DNA of 60,000 nucleotides from Nymphaea colorata. Its lineage: Eukaryota; Streptophyta; Magnoliopsida; Nymphaeales; Nymphaeaceae. Positions within the stretch are counted from its first letter, which is position 1. Each line of letters starts with the position of its first letter. Of the stretch, positions 35,557 to 47,800 are shown piece by piece. The translations under genes and the position numbers were made by a program. The DNA lies in contig NC_045139.1 of the NCBI RefSeq assembly GCF_008831285.2, positions 2,614,704-2,674,703 on the forward strand, written 5' to 3'. The notes under the pieces were generated by a model. That model was not told where the DNA came from. It did no database searches and saw only the letters and a list, made by a program, of their open reading frames with translations.

Positions 35557-36491
35557 AGAGAAACAGAGAGAATGAGAGTGACTTGTGTCTATGGCCATTT
35601 TTACTTTTTATATTAAAAATTAGAAAAAATGCATCACTATCCATATCCTGCAGGATGTGTAATGACTAAAATGTCTTTGATAAAGTAAAAAACAGAACAT
35701 TTTTCAGAGAATAAAGGGAGAATTTTAAAGATATTAAAAGTCTAAAATGTAAGGACGATACATATATCTATCGTTTTTTGTTTAGGCCCAACTACTTAAC
35801 TCCTGAACTAAAGATTTAAGCAATTAGGTATGGCGTTTTTTTCGCCTGATCAAGAGAAACCTATGGTGTAAAAGAGAAGGTTGAGTTTTACATTTTGCAA
35901 ACTTTAGTGGTACATAAAGAGAAACGAAGCTGCTTACCCTTCGGTGTCGGCTAATGTATAACCGGAGACTCGCCCTGCTTCCGTCAGAGCACCACTCCAT
36001 TTGCTCACCTCCACCTTGTCCATACTGCTGTTCTCGCGGTACCTTGTAAATGCAGGTTCGAAAAGGCCAGTGGTTTGATCACGAACATCTCTTGGCTCCA
36101 CATCAAAGAACACCGGCAAAATGAGCCTTTTGCATTCCACGATCTTGGCTATTTCTTTTAAACACCACCTTGAATCGGCATAGCCTTTGGAGAAGATGGG
36201 CACAAAGATTTTGGATTTTTGGATGCACTTAAACAGCTCCTCCACCATCTCCCCCTTTTCCAAGTTCTCGCTGTCGATGAAAGCGGTGATGCCCTTAAGT
36301 TTTAAAAAAGCATGGAGATGGCTGGTGAAGCCGTTGCGAGTGTCTGGTCCCCTAAAACTCAGAAATACGTCATACTCAAACCCATCTTTCCTCACCGGTG
36401 ATGAGGATGATGAAGGCCGTGAAGAAGCCGCAGCTTCATCGCCCTCATAATCAAGCCTCTCGGAATATCGTGGTGACCGTGGCCTTTTCAT
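30187..36491 (-). CDS. TNL-3, complete five-exon TIR-NBS-LRR-C-JID receptor
   Basis: Exons: 35938-36491 (TIR), 33912-34995 (NBS), 33421-33720 (short LRR exon), 31331-33199 (long LRR exon), 30187-30816 (C-JID, ends VEFDW then TAA). All junctions are GT..AG and the frame is open, giving 1478 residues. TIR from about residue 38, catalytic Glu113; P-loop 241-249, kinase 2 LVLDDVD from 321, GLPL 407-410, MHD 513-515. Five 103-residue LRR repeats precede a tail with ordinary LRRs. The last exon (FSISGRRVIDGG, PKQFDRG, MRVSIDGCVLLHGDLF) is the jelly-roll C-JID that helps bind effector in ROQ1/RPP1-type TNLs. An unusual Val replaces Gly before the P-loop (MVVIHGMGG). It appears intact and is the best full-length reference in this cluster. 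Confidence 0.92.
31646..33190 (-). repeat. Five 309-bp LRR higher-order repeats in TNL-3
   Basis: Units at 32882-33190, 32573-32881, 32264-32572, 31955-32263 and 31646-31954 (the last loses the pattern toward its end). One unit more than TNL-2/TNL-5. Confidence 0.9.
35497..35554. repeat. Compound (CT)n(TA)n microsatellite in TNL-3 intron 1
   Basis: CTCTCT run followed by CTAT and TATATA runs. Same intron position as in the other TNLs, but the purine/pyrimidine part is on the other side of the TA run. Confidence 0.88.
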
Positions 36492-37490
36492 AGGACCCTG
36501 CCAACGATCGATGCAGCAAAAATGTGAAAAAGTTCCACCCGTTCGTTTAAGAACTCTCTCTGATCACTCCCCCTCGACGCCTAAAAATGGTGTGACGGAA
36601 GAAAGTGCTCTCTCTCAGACCTCCATGGTATAATCAACACAATGTTTTGATCTTCACGGCGATGCTCGTTGAATCATCAGCTGGTGGGTGAAGACAAAGG
36701 GAGAAGGAGAATTTCTAGCTGGGCGAATTGGTAGCAAATAAATTTGCCTGAACGTGAGCTGGTGTAGACACATGGAAACTTCCGTTTACTTTCCTGGAAG
36801 GCGGACGCGACCGACACCGCTCACTTTCTTTTGAATTACAAGTTTTTTGTAAAATAATTTGTAAATAGCTAGGACGCCCTTCCCTAAATTAGAAGTTTTT
36901 TGTAAAATGATTTGTACATAACTAAAAGTCCAGTTTCCAGGCTGAGATCTGATAACGATCCATCTTTGTTATTATATATAAACATCAGATCCATCTATGC
37001 TCTCATTTGTTGTGAAAATCTGTGCTTCTTCATGTAAAGGCGTAGAGTGAAAACAAAGTTATTACTTTTTAAATAATTATCGAATAATAGTCTGGGCTTA
37101 TTGTGGTAAATTTTAGTTTTTTGATACTTTTTGAAAAGTAATACGTACCAATATTGCTTTTCAAACTACAAATTTTGATATCACCTCATTTGCATCAGCT
37201 ATATTAAAAGAGAAAGATTCAATATATTTCATATAAGACGGAGCTGCCAAGAAAACTCTCTCCCTCTCAAACACCTAAAAATGGTGTACCAAAAGTATTG
37301 AAGGAGCCCTCTTTTCCCACTCTCCCTATATGCGTCACATTGGTATTGGTGTTTGATTTTCGTGCATCAATACCATTAATGATTAAAACATCTTTAATTC
37401 ACGTTAAAAAAGAAATTTTTTATAAAGACAAAATTGAAAATTAAAAAATAAAAAAGATTATAAATGATAATTTTTTAGTAAATTACCAAA
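36492..37490. promoter_or_regulatory. 5' flank of TNL-3
   Basis: Contains CGCCTAAAAATGGTGTGACGG at 36578-36598 shortly before the ATG, and the conserved upstream block (37000-37320) with a second CACCTAAAAATGGTGTACC. No gene. The core promoter cannot be fixed. Confidence 0.45.
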
Positions 37491-37499
37491 AACGCCCTT

Positions 37500-39115
37500 C
37501 TTTCTTTTTCCTTCATCTTCTCCAACTCGGATGTTAGTATTTTAGACCACATTTAGCACTTTGCTATTTATTTGGCCAGCCAGCACATGCTGGCTTTGCC
37601 TTCTTCCTCCAAGTCACACTATGGACCACCTGCTTGTTTTGTCTAAGCTTTATTTGGACTCTATCAAATTAGTTCAAAGAGTGCTGTCTAAAGGAAAGCA
37701 ACCACAGGAGTTCATTTCATTGAGGCCGAAGTTGACGTAATGCTTATCTTTCTACCATATCTAAGGGCCTTGTTATTTTCTGTACTCCACAATGTTGTTG
37801 CATTTTGAAAAACCTCCCTATTTCGTTCAAGTACTTAAGGAAAACCTCCCTTTATTTGAACAACTTCTCTTAAATGTGGAGTAGTGATTTGTTATTTGTC
37901 CAAAATCTAAGTGTAACTTCTGTAAAAGTACCCCTCTGTATAGAACATGAATGTGCATCTTTTACATTAGAAAAATGATGGTAAGGCGACTTTGGCCTTA
38001 AATAATAGTCTCTGGATGCCATGTGAAATATATCACAATAAAAGATTGGCCATTGTGAACACCATAATCAATTATGAGATATATTAAAATGTATGCACCG
38101 ATATAAATTTGTTTTCCAGTCAGTCGTCGTTATCATTTGATTTTTTAAGGGCGTAGTGGACGAGATAAAAGCAGCACGCACCATTTCTATGAACAATATT
38201 TTCTCCACGCCTTATATCGACAAAGAAGTACTATGAAGTGGTTGTGGAAATAATTTATAAAAAACACTCGAATATAGTAGAAAGATAAAACATTATAGAG
38301 AGGTGAACTTCTGGGTGGTTCACTTTCCACGTCACTTTTGACTAAAGTTAGTCAAAGGATGCAAAGAGAACTTTTACCAAAACATGTTTTAGTAAAATGT
38401 TCTTCAGAATTTTTGAAAGATGTATTTCGTTGGCACTTCCAAAGCACTGTGCAAAGGAAACCTCCCAGAAACTTCTCATAATTTCACCTCACTGTCTTCC
38501 ATTGTTTTTTTTTTTTTTTCTACCGCCTACTCCCACTTGTTAAATTGGAATCCCATCCTACTCCCAGAAGATTTTCATGGGTTCATTTCAGTTTTCACCA
38601 GGGTCACGCGTATGCCATTATTCCTTTCTAACGTACTTAAAAAAGTAATTTTTTGTAGACTTTCCCTTTACTCTTACATTGGTGACGAATCCATTCAGTT
38701 TATTATTTGGACCCTTTCGATTTCAGTCGTGTAAAATGTACAATGAATGAAATAAGGATCAGATCGGGTGTTCTAATCAGATATGTTTTTCAAAATATTC
38801 ATATATGAGTATATATGAAATCCAATTTTACCGTCTGAATCTAATTTTTACCATTTTTATTTTAATCTGAATCTGAATTCCAAATGATATCAGGTAGATT
38901 TTTAAAATGTAAGAGCATTGAATATATGAGACTTGTTTAAAGCTAAATCCCACATGAAATCAAATTGGATTTGATCCTATGTCATTTGTTAAATCTTAAT
39001 CTGACTTGATTTCTTTCTTAATTGGATACTAATTTCTTTTCATATCCCATTTTGTTGGAATGGTTCGATCGAATATCGGATCTCAATCATACATTTTTAT
39101 ATCCCTACTAAGAAC
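37500..39115. repeat. Segmental duplication copy B (matches 4080-5745)
   Basis: Near-identical to 4190-5745; differences are single bases and poly-T length. It lies upstream of TNL-3 as copy A lies upstream of TNL-1, so the unit of duplication was TNL plus 5' flank. The segment ends in a MITE relic (38755-39108), part of which is repeated at 39121-39180. Confidence 0.88.
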
Positions 39116-39475
39116 TTAGATACATTCGGACGGATCTAAATCATACATTTTTATATGCCTACTAAGAACTTAGATACATCAAGTATTTAGAAGAAACCAA
39201 ACATTTTGCACTGGAAGGACATCCCATGGTCTCTTTGGACGGTTTTGAACGGTTTTTTTTTTTTTTTCATTTTTGTGTTTGCATAAAATATGCATTTGCC
39301 ACGTAAAAAAAAGCACATTTTCAATGGTTTTTTAATTACACAAAATAAAATATATATATCCAGCAACAAAGTTATACTAATGTTTTCAATTTTTTTATAT
39401 TGGTCAACGGTGCAGCCCAAGCACCCACAATCTCCACAAACTTATAATGTTTTATGTTTCTCCATATTCTAAAGT

Positions 39476-39570
39476 AGGGTGGGCATTGGGCCGGGCCGGC
39501 CCAGTAAGACTTGGCTCGGGTAGACCCCTTGGGCCTATAGCCTGGGCTCGTGGCTGGCCCAATGCCCTTT
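39476..39570. mobile_element. GGGCCGGGCC-type MITE fragment
   Basis: AGGGTGGGCATTGGGCCGGG at the left and GGCCCAATGCCC at the right give imperfect inverted ends around GC-rich sequence. No target-site duplication was confirmed. Confidence 0.45.
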
Positions 39571-39723
39571 AGATTTTTTGGAAGACTTAGGCAAAAAAGT
39601 GCCTTCCGCACAAAACCCGAACACCTTTCAGAAAAACGCTCTTTAAATGTCTTTACAATGTTTTGTACTCTTTCATTAGTTTTAGTCAAAAGTGCTGTGG
39701 AAAATTTGTTTGAGGAAAAGGAC

Positions 39724-39837
39724 AATGAAAAGGAAACCACCAGGAAACTTGGCCGAAGCTCACTTCATGATTATCCTTATAATATATTTAAATGTTTTTT
39801 AGCTTCGGCCAAGTTTCCTGGTGGTTTCCTTTTCATT
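39724..39837. repeat. Perfect 37-bp inverted repeat (hairpin)
   Basis: 39724-39760 and 39801-39837 are exact reverse complements separated by 40 bp; an A+T stretch follows at 39838-39851. The arms contain GGAAACCACCAGGAAACTTG and its complement. Such a stem could fold as RNA or be the core of a foldback element. No coding role seen. Confidence 0.92.
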
Positions 39838-39859
39838 ATATATATATATATCTTAAAGT

Positions 39860-41640
39860 CCGTAGAAGTGTGCAGGTGTCCTAAATTGATAAACTGGATA
39901 CTTGTACCTGATCGATTTTATTTCAAATATGCTTTAGATTTTTTTCTTTTTTTACAATAAAAGTGGGAAAGCTATGTCACAACCACTTAAACTTATAAAT
40001 GAAAAGCAGTTAGTGAAAGTGATGTTGTCTTATTGGAGCTTCCTTGTTGTCGAAGGTAAGTGTCTTCTATTTGGTCAAGAGGATGGTGGAATATATGCTC
40101 CATGACCAAGAACGAATGGAAAAGGCGAGAAACGTCAAATACAAAGTGCAGTGTTTTTTTATTAGTTTGAAAATATAAAGCATGTCACAAAAATTTAACC
40201 ATGATAGAACGTAAATTTATAAATTGAAAATAATTATTATTGTCAATAGAGTAACGAAAACTGTTTCAAATTCAATATTGTCAATCTTTCGTATTAAAAA
40301 AAGATAACCAATATGCAAGTTGAAACAGAGCACAAAGACTACCCCCAACACACCATATAAAATTGAGCCTTTATTTCCTCTAATTTTCTTCTTTAAATTC
40401 TAATCCGGTGTGACATAGGACCATCCCTATCCTTTTATTTCTGCTTTCCTTGTACAAAAGCAATTTGAAGAGACTGTATGTTTTGAAATCTATGGATCTA
40501 ATTTCGATATGATGTGGCATGTTTTTGCTATGTGGGCGAATTGCCTGCGTAGTCCCAAGAAATCTTAACTATTACTTTATACAAGCATCTCAATAAACTT
40601 GAAGAAGGTGTCCACTTAGTCTTTTTTTGCTTGGATGGCTAAGAATGCATCATACGCATCTCAATGAACTTCAAAAATGTGTCGACTTTATTTAAGTTTC
40701 CTTTTAGGCTTTTTCTACTACTGGCTACTTTATTGAATTGGAATCTCATTCTGTTTCATTTTGGCCTTATTTAGACTCCTCTCAATTTAGTCAATAGTTT
40801 GGTTGTAGGAGTAGAAACAAGGAGCCAGTTCTCTAGCTAGGCCACTAAACTTTAGTTAATTCGGCCCTTATTGGAAGATTAGACAGAGATTTGATTGGAT
40901 ACGGCTCTTATGTACAGCGTGATATGTTTGGATGGATTAGTGGCGGCGTTGGTAGGCTGAGAGAGTGAGAGTTCTAATGAATAAATGTCATCTGCCTGTG
41001 GAAGTCGTAACAATGTCAATTTTATTTCTTCTCCTTCTTCTCCCATTAACCACTTCATAGAAGAGCATAAAAACATCTGACATTGCGTTGTGGCAGATCC
41101 TAATTCACCATGCAGGACTATGGAATCGATACCAAAATCATGGGATGTTCACCTATTTACTCTCTTGTTGAATTTCTTAACCAAGGCCGATAGTGGCCTT
41201 ACCCGATGAAAAACCAACTTAGATCATTTTTGTTTCGCTTATACGTATTTATTTATTTATTTTTCAACACATCTCACCCTGCATGAACAATAACGTTCAG
41301 GTTCTATGCGAACCAAAATGCAACTATTCATTAGCTTGCATGGGAGTGGAAAAGGGAAAAAACATATGACCAGCTGGCATAAAGTTTTCTCACTTATTTT
41401 ATTTTTCTCTTATTTTTAGTTTTTTATATTTTTTTAAAATTATCTTCTGTTTTTTCAAGCTCACCACTATACCTGAGAAAAACTTCATTTCAAGCTCACC
41501 ACATAATATACCGAGAAACCCCCGAAAAACCTCACCTTGAAGAAATTTGTTGTAGGTATAAACCTTGCCCGTTTCTTCTTTCGGAAATGCAAATTAACCA
41601 ACATAGGGGCTGAAGTGAATGAGTAGTAGTAACACTTAGC
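39860..41640. other. 3' flank of TNL-4, no gene seen
   Basis: 39860-39990 matches 16796-16940 (CCGTAGAAGT, GCAGGTGTC, ATTTTATTTCAAATATGC), the sequence next to the short-exon relic of the TNL pseudogene. 40530-40690 matches 48395-48530 (AAGAAGGTGTCCACT, GGATGGCTAAGAATGC). Otherwise A+T-rich spacer. Confidence 0.5.
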
Positions 41641-41656
41641 TTTTAGCTTTTACAGT

Positions 41657-44049
41657 TCATGGTGAACCAAAATTCAGGCGGAGTAAAACCACAGGATGAT
41701 ATAGTTCACCATAAATTGAAGAGATGTGAGGAGGGTAACCACGTGTGTCATTGGTATGATATTCATCAGTAATACTGTGGAGGTAACCATCCAGTAGGAG
41801 GCGGCTAGAGATGGAGACACGCATCCTCATCATATCAACGAACTCGCCAAGTTCCACATATGGGACCTCAGTCTCATTGAAGAAATCACATCTTCTCCAT
41901 GCCTTCGCCTCAATTGAAATTTGAAATGGTGCCTGGGCGCCATCGCTCATAAGGTCTATGTGAACAAAAGTGCTGCTGTCAAGGCCGCATTCATCTTCTT
42001 CATTATCACCGCTGTCAAGGCCGCATTCATCTTCTTCAACATCGATGCCCCATTCATCTTCTTCAACATCGACGTTGTCAAGGCCGCTTTCTTCTAGTTT
42101 CAAGACTAACAAGCAGCCAGACTCGAAGCACTTAGGAGGGAAGAAACAGATATATTGTGCATCTGACGAATCTCCAGTACTCAAGCTTCCAGAGATGGAG
42201 AAGCGAGTCAAGCGTTGCAAGTTTGCCTCCTAAAAAAAACAGAGTCAAAAGATATTCATAGTAGCAATGCAGGTTAAGAACTGACATCGTGAAGAGCCTC
42301 GTCTTAGCTGGTAAGGAACCGGTTATAAATGGAAGGGCTCCAAGAGCTAATCGAACAAAAAGGTAGAGTAAAGAGACCATCATGCGCTATTGTTGATGCT
42401 TGTGTAAATATATATTTAAAGGCTAAATTGTAATTAGAAAGAAAAAATCAGAGTGATGATATTTAATTTAGAAAGAAAAAAACAGAGTGATGATCTTAAT
42501 TTCCCCACGGGACAGCATTTTGTGTTCGTGTTCTTCATTCACATGTGGTTTGAACTGATTGTCACTTCCCACTAATTCGTGACATTCCCAAGTCGCTCCC
42601 CCCAATTTTGAAGGAAGGGGTAGCTAATGGGGCATGGTATGAAGGGAATTTATTCTTGTTAAAATGATGTTTAATTACCTGAACTCTTTTCCATAGTGAG
42701 TCGGAAAGACTTCTACATCCTCCAAGCTCTAGCTCGTCTAACCATTTCAACTGCTCAATGCCAGGAACGTCCACAAGCTTTGGACAGCCGCCTAAATGCA
42801 ATCTCTGCAATTTCTTTGCATTTGAGACGTCAGCTATCATTTCCAATTCAGAACAACCTTCTGCCCTGAGTTTAGTCAAAGGAGGGAATTGAGGGAGAGA
42901 ATAGTGTTGTCTCTCTGAAGATTCTTCGCCACCATGGTTCTTCAACAACATTGATCCAATACATGCAGAAGATGGCAAATATTTCAGCCGTTTGCATCTA
43001 AAAAGCTCCAAGACCTCAAGTTTCTCTAGTGACATAATGGAGTCCGGAAGCTCTTCAATGGCTGTCCAACTCAAGTCAAGCTTCTTCAAGCTCCTTAGGT
43101 TGCCAAGCAAGTTGGATAAAGATGCAAGAGATTCACAGCACGAAGCATCTAGTTCTTCAAGATTGGGCAATGAACATATCCAGTCGGGTATTTCTTTGAA
43201 CGTGGGAGGACAACGTAGAACCTTCAGTTGCTTCAAGTGTCTCATGGATTCAGGCAAAGTTGTTATGCTAGTGTCCAAAAGGGAAAGCTCCTCTAATGAC
43301 TTAAAATCCCCCAACTGTGACGCCAAAGTTGTCACTCCACTCTTATCCAAGTAAAGCCTTTTCAGTGAAGTCAATTGCCAAACTTCTTTAGGTAGCTGCT
43401 TTAGTGACGCACAGCCGAACAAACACAAAGAAGTTAAGCTCTTGAGAAGCCCAATAGACGGATGAAGTTCACTCATCTTCGAACAATCCCAAAATGACAA
43501 GAACTGTAAATGTGGCGTGCTAGTAAAATCTGGGCAAATAGTGAAGTTCACACATTCGTCGAGATTTAGGCGTTCCAAGACAAGCAATGATTGATTTAAT
43601 GACTTCGAACCCCCCACTTGTGGTGGCAAAGCTGTAATCTGGCTGCACGGCCCGAGTTCAAGCTCTTTAAGTGAGACTAGTTGCCAAATTTCTGGAGGAA
43701 TTTTGATTAGTGATTTGCAGCCTAATAAAATCAAGACATTCAAGCTCTTGAGGTACCCAATAGATGGATGAAGTTCAGTAATCTTCTCACTTTTCGACAA
43801 ATTCAATATCTGCAGAGATAGCATGCTCGTAAAGTCCGGACATATGGTGAGGTTCACACAGTCACGGAGGTTTAGGACTTTCAATTTGTGAAAGACCTAA
43901 AACAAAAAGATTGTTTTGTTAATACAAATTAGTTCCATAAAAGAAAAAAAAGTGAATAAGAGAAAAAAAGTGAAGCTTTATTCACCTGCCAAGCTGCATC
44001 AACTTAAGTGAAAAATTCAATAGCCACATTCACGTTGGAGGGTCCATTA

Positions 44050-44094
<45 letters not shown>

Positions 44095-46992
44095 TAATAT
44101 CGTGCATGGTTCTTCAATATATATATATATTGAAGAACCATGCACGATACTAATGTATGTCTACCTTAATCATACTTTTCCATATTTTTCTATTTAAAGA
44201 ACAACTAGTAAGTCTTTTAAAATGCTTAAAAAAGGTAAAATATATTCTAACACCTCTGTGTGGCTGATACAAAGGCGTAAACATTGAATGATATTCATAA
44301 CATTCTACGTAACCCAATTCTACTAATTAAAGAAAGTGAGGTAAAGAAACAAGGCTGAAAAACGAATATGTCTTAAGGCTTCTAATTTACCTTGGTACTT
44401 GCAGATCTTTGGGGGTTCCAAAGTTGTGATAAGGAGCTACCAGATAAGTCAAGAATAACAATATTCTCAAGATGCATGGTACTTGGCAAGAAATCCAAGT
44501 TTGTGGGACTCCATTGTAACCATTTGACCATCCGTGGAAAATGTTCATATCCACCTTCTAGTGTCATATAACCCAACCGGAGCATTCTAAGTTGAGCCAT
44601 TCCAGTAAAAGCCTCTACATCCACAGAGTTCGAATCACTCTCAGAAATTGGTCTTTTGACATACACCCTACGGTCATATTTAAGATGCGCGTAATTTTGA
44701 GTAATTTCATCTCCTAGAATTGTGATTGCTTCAGTTCTTGTTCCCTGCAATTCAAATATGATTGACAATAAATTAAAGGCATGACTTTCTTTTTGTAAAT
44801 AAAAGAAATATGAGGTCGGTCTTCCCCACATTTACCAAGCAGAAGTACAGTTTCTAGTTGCTTTTTTTTTTTTTTTTCAGACCAATGCTCGTCAACATCT
44901 TACTAAGAACTACTTTCTTGTATGGGGTAAGCACAGGGTAGTCTAATGAAATCACCAACATCTAAAATTACTCATTAAAATGAATGAGAACAAATTAAGA
45001 TAATAATAATAATCATAATAGTGATATCTTCCTACCATTTTGTTTTGCAACACATCTAGTTTCTCCTCTTGTTTCCATAGCCTGCTCCAGGTTCCTGGAT
45101 TTGAACGGCTCTCATCTTCTACAATTCTTCTTCCCATGTCCCGAACATGGTCATGCATATCAAATTCATGCCCTTCATCAATTAAGCTCACTAAAGACTT
45201 GCGTATTAGGACTTTAATTGTTATTTCTGGGAAGAACCTACAACTTTCCCACATGAGAGTAGCAAGCCGTTTGCCTCTCCTAATAAAGAAACATGCTATG
45301 TCCAAAAAGACTTGCTTTTCATACACCTCAAGTGCGTCAAAACTTATCTTCAGCCTTTCATGGATTTTTTTGTGTTGAACTTCCTTCAATTTTCTCAACG
45401 TAATTCCCCATTCTTTATCTTCTAGATCGCGAAAATGAGACCCGAATATTTTAAGCACTAATGGCAGCCCAGCAGCAGCAGATGCAACCTCTTTCGATAG
45501 CTCTGCAAATTTGGTTTCTGGCTCCTCTTTCCCAAATGCATGCCAACTGAAAAGTTGAAGTGATTGGGTAGCATCAAACTGCTGAAGCTTATACACATTA
45601 TTTTGGTTCACTCCTGCTGCTCTCAACACCTCCTCATCTCTAGTAGTAATAATGATTCTTGACCCTGGGCAAAACCAATCCAGGCCACCAACCAACACTT
45701 TTACTTGTGATTCACAATCAACATCATCAAGAACTAGCAGGACCTTCTTACTCCAAATCCGTTGTTTAATCATGCTGATTCCTTGGTCAGTGCTGCTTAT
45801 ATTCACATCCTCCTCTTTGAAAACATTACAAAGCAGCTTTTTTTGGAGGGAAACGAGACCACAGGATTGTGCTGCTTTTTCTCTGATGTTAGAAATGAAG
45901 CTGCATGCATCAAAATGAGAAGAGATTTGGTTATAGACGGCCGTAGCAAGAGTTGTCTTGCCCATTCCACCCATGGCGTAGATCCCGACCATTCTTGCAT
46001 GATCCTGGTCTTCAATTTCCAGCACATTTTTCACATCCTCAGTGCGAGAATCAAGTGCTACTGGATGTTCAGCAACGAAGAGCGGTGTCATATTTACTTC
46101 ATTCCGGATCCTCTTCAAGATTAGTTGGATGAGCTTAGCCTCATGTCTGCAGATGGCAAAAGAAATAAGGTAAATGCATGCAATTAACGAAATATATGAT
46201 TTCTAAATCAATTCATAACATTGCATAATGCGTCGTCACAAAATCACAGTTCTTTAGAGAAAATAAGTGAAAGGAATCCATATTTGTCACATTTTTTATT
46301 CATACATTCTCATTCACATGGCTCAGTTTGAGCAGTCCTGAATATTGATTTACCCTTCAAGTGATGTAGATGTATTCAAAATGACATAGACAAGTGATTA
46401 TATATACACAGATAGTGCATTTTTGTTAGGCTCAACCAGCTACTTACCCTTCAGTGTCGGCCAATGAATAACCTAAAACTCCCCCTGCTTCTGTCAAAGC
46501 ATCACTCCATTTGCTCACCTCCACCCTATCCATAGTTCTATTCCTACGGTACCTTGAAAATGCAGCCGCAAAAGGGCCAGTTTGTTTGCGGACATCAGTT
46601 GGCTGCACATCAAAGAACACTGGTACAATGAGCCTCTTGCATTCCACAATCTTTGTTATTTCCTTTAAACACCACTTCGAATCTGCATAACCTTTAGAGA
46701 AGATGGGCACAAAGATTTTTGATTTCTCTATGTACCCAAATAGCTTCTCCAGCTTCTGCCCCTTCTCCAACTTCTCGTTGTCGATGAAAGTGGTGATGCC
46801 CTTATCTTTTAATGCTTGATAAAGATGGCCGGTGAAGCCCCTGCGAGTGTCTGGTCCTCTAAAACTCAAAAACACATGATATTGGAATCCATCTTCCCTG
46901 GCCGGTGGTGGTGCCGATGATGAAGAAGGGCCAGCTTCATCATCCTCATAATCAGACTTCTCATAATATCGTCCAGACCTTGATCTTTTCAT
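41657..46992 (-). CDS. TNL-4, complete divergent TIR-NBS-LRR-C-JID receptor
   Basis: Exons: 46448-46992 (TIR), 45036-46146 (NBS), 44391-44744 (short LRR exon, 54 bp longer than in its relatives), 42679-43896 (long LRR exon), 41657-42229 (C-JID). The frame is open throughout, predicting 1266 residues. TIR from about residue 36 with YHVFLSF where the others have YDVFLSF; catalytic Glu111; P-loop AMGGMGKTT 239-247; kinase 2 LVLDDVD 319-325; GLPL 408-411; MHD 512-514. The LRR region holds about two diverged 103-residue repeats, then ordinary LRRs. The C-JID has an acidic repeated insert (EEDEWG/EEDECG). It is the most divergent member and has the shortest first intron (301 bp). It appears functional. 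Confidence 0.92.
41960..42085 (-). repeat. In-frame acidic minisatellite in the TNL-4 C-JID exon
   Basis: Plus-strand units of CATTCATCTTCTTCA with TGTCAAGGCCGC spacers, encoding repeats of VEEDExG and GLDSG. TNL-3 has an acidic but non-repetitive segment at the same place. Confidence 0.85.
44055..44158. repeat. (TA)n run followed by near-perfect palindrome in TNL-4 intron 3
   Basis: A TA run (44055-44090) precedes two inverted arms, 44091-44122 and about 44127-44158, containing CGTGCATGGTTCTTCAA and its complement, meeting at a TA-rich centre. About 30-bp arms with one mismatch. Confidence 0.88.
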
Positions 46993-47129
46993 AACTCCTA
47001 AATAGAATCCACAAATGCCAAAGATCGATGCAGAAAAAGTGTGAGGGTGGTGTAGCGAGAGTGTTCAGAAAGCCATTTCCAGGGATAAGCTTCAGCGCTT
47101 TGGGATCACTCAGCCACCAAAGGATGTGG

Positions 47130-47800
47130 GAGGTCAGCTCGAGCTCGGCTCGAGCTCGAGTCGAGCTCGAGTCGAGCTTTACAATGGTAGCTCGAACTTG
47201 ACTCGATCAATTGTGTTTGAGCTCGAGATTGACTCGACCGACTCCTTTAACTCGATTACATGCTTGTTCTAGATGCTTCTGCTGTGGAAGGGGGAAGAAG
47301 ATGGCAGTAGCAGATTCTGTTGTGGAAAGGGGAAGAAAGCCCTCTCTTGCTTGAGCAGAATTTGTGGAAGGCGGAAGAAGACCCTCTCTCGCTTGAGCAG
47401 TTTGTGGAAGGGGAAAGAAGACGGCAGAAGAGGGAAGAAGACGGCAATAGCAGATCTGCTGTGGAAGGGGGAAGAAGACCCTCTCTCGCTTGAGCAGAGT
47501 TCGTTGGGTTTTTGATACCCTCTCTCGCTTGAGGGAGAGAGGGTTTCAGAAACCTTGTTTTCTCTGATTTAGAGAGGGAGATAGAGAGAGAGAGAGAGAG
47601 AGAAGAGTACCATTGTCGGTTGCCATCAGCTGGATGTCGGTGCTAATCGAAGGAGGACGGGGCCGAGGTCAGCAACGGTGGCCGGAGCAAAGGATCGGGC
47701 AGTGGAGAAGACGGGAGGAGGCTCTGCTCTGCGGGTCTCCCCCTCGGCCCTCAAGCTGCAGATAACGATGGCGGAGGAGGCTCCGCTCTGCGGGTAAGAT
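47130..47800. repeat. CGAG repeat, minisatellite and GC-rich segment upstream of TNL-4
   Basis: 47130-47270 is dense GAGCTCGAGTCGAG sequence. 47275-47545 is a minisatellite with units of TGGAAGGGGGAAGAAGA and CCCTCTCTCGCTTGAGCAG. 47578-47604 is a GA run. 47605-47800 is GC-rich with GGAGGCTCxGCTCTGCGGGT occurring twice. No coding call is justified. Confidence 0.7.

Noticed and set aside
44952-45035. Tyr-rich tail (YYDYYYY) on the TNL-4 NBS frame
   Set aside because: Read-through past the GT donor at 45035 into an (AAT)n-rich intron; splicing to 44744 restores the LRR frame.
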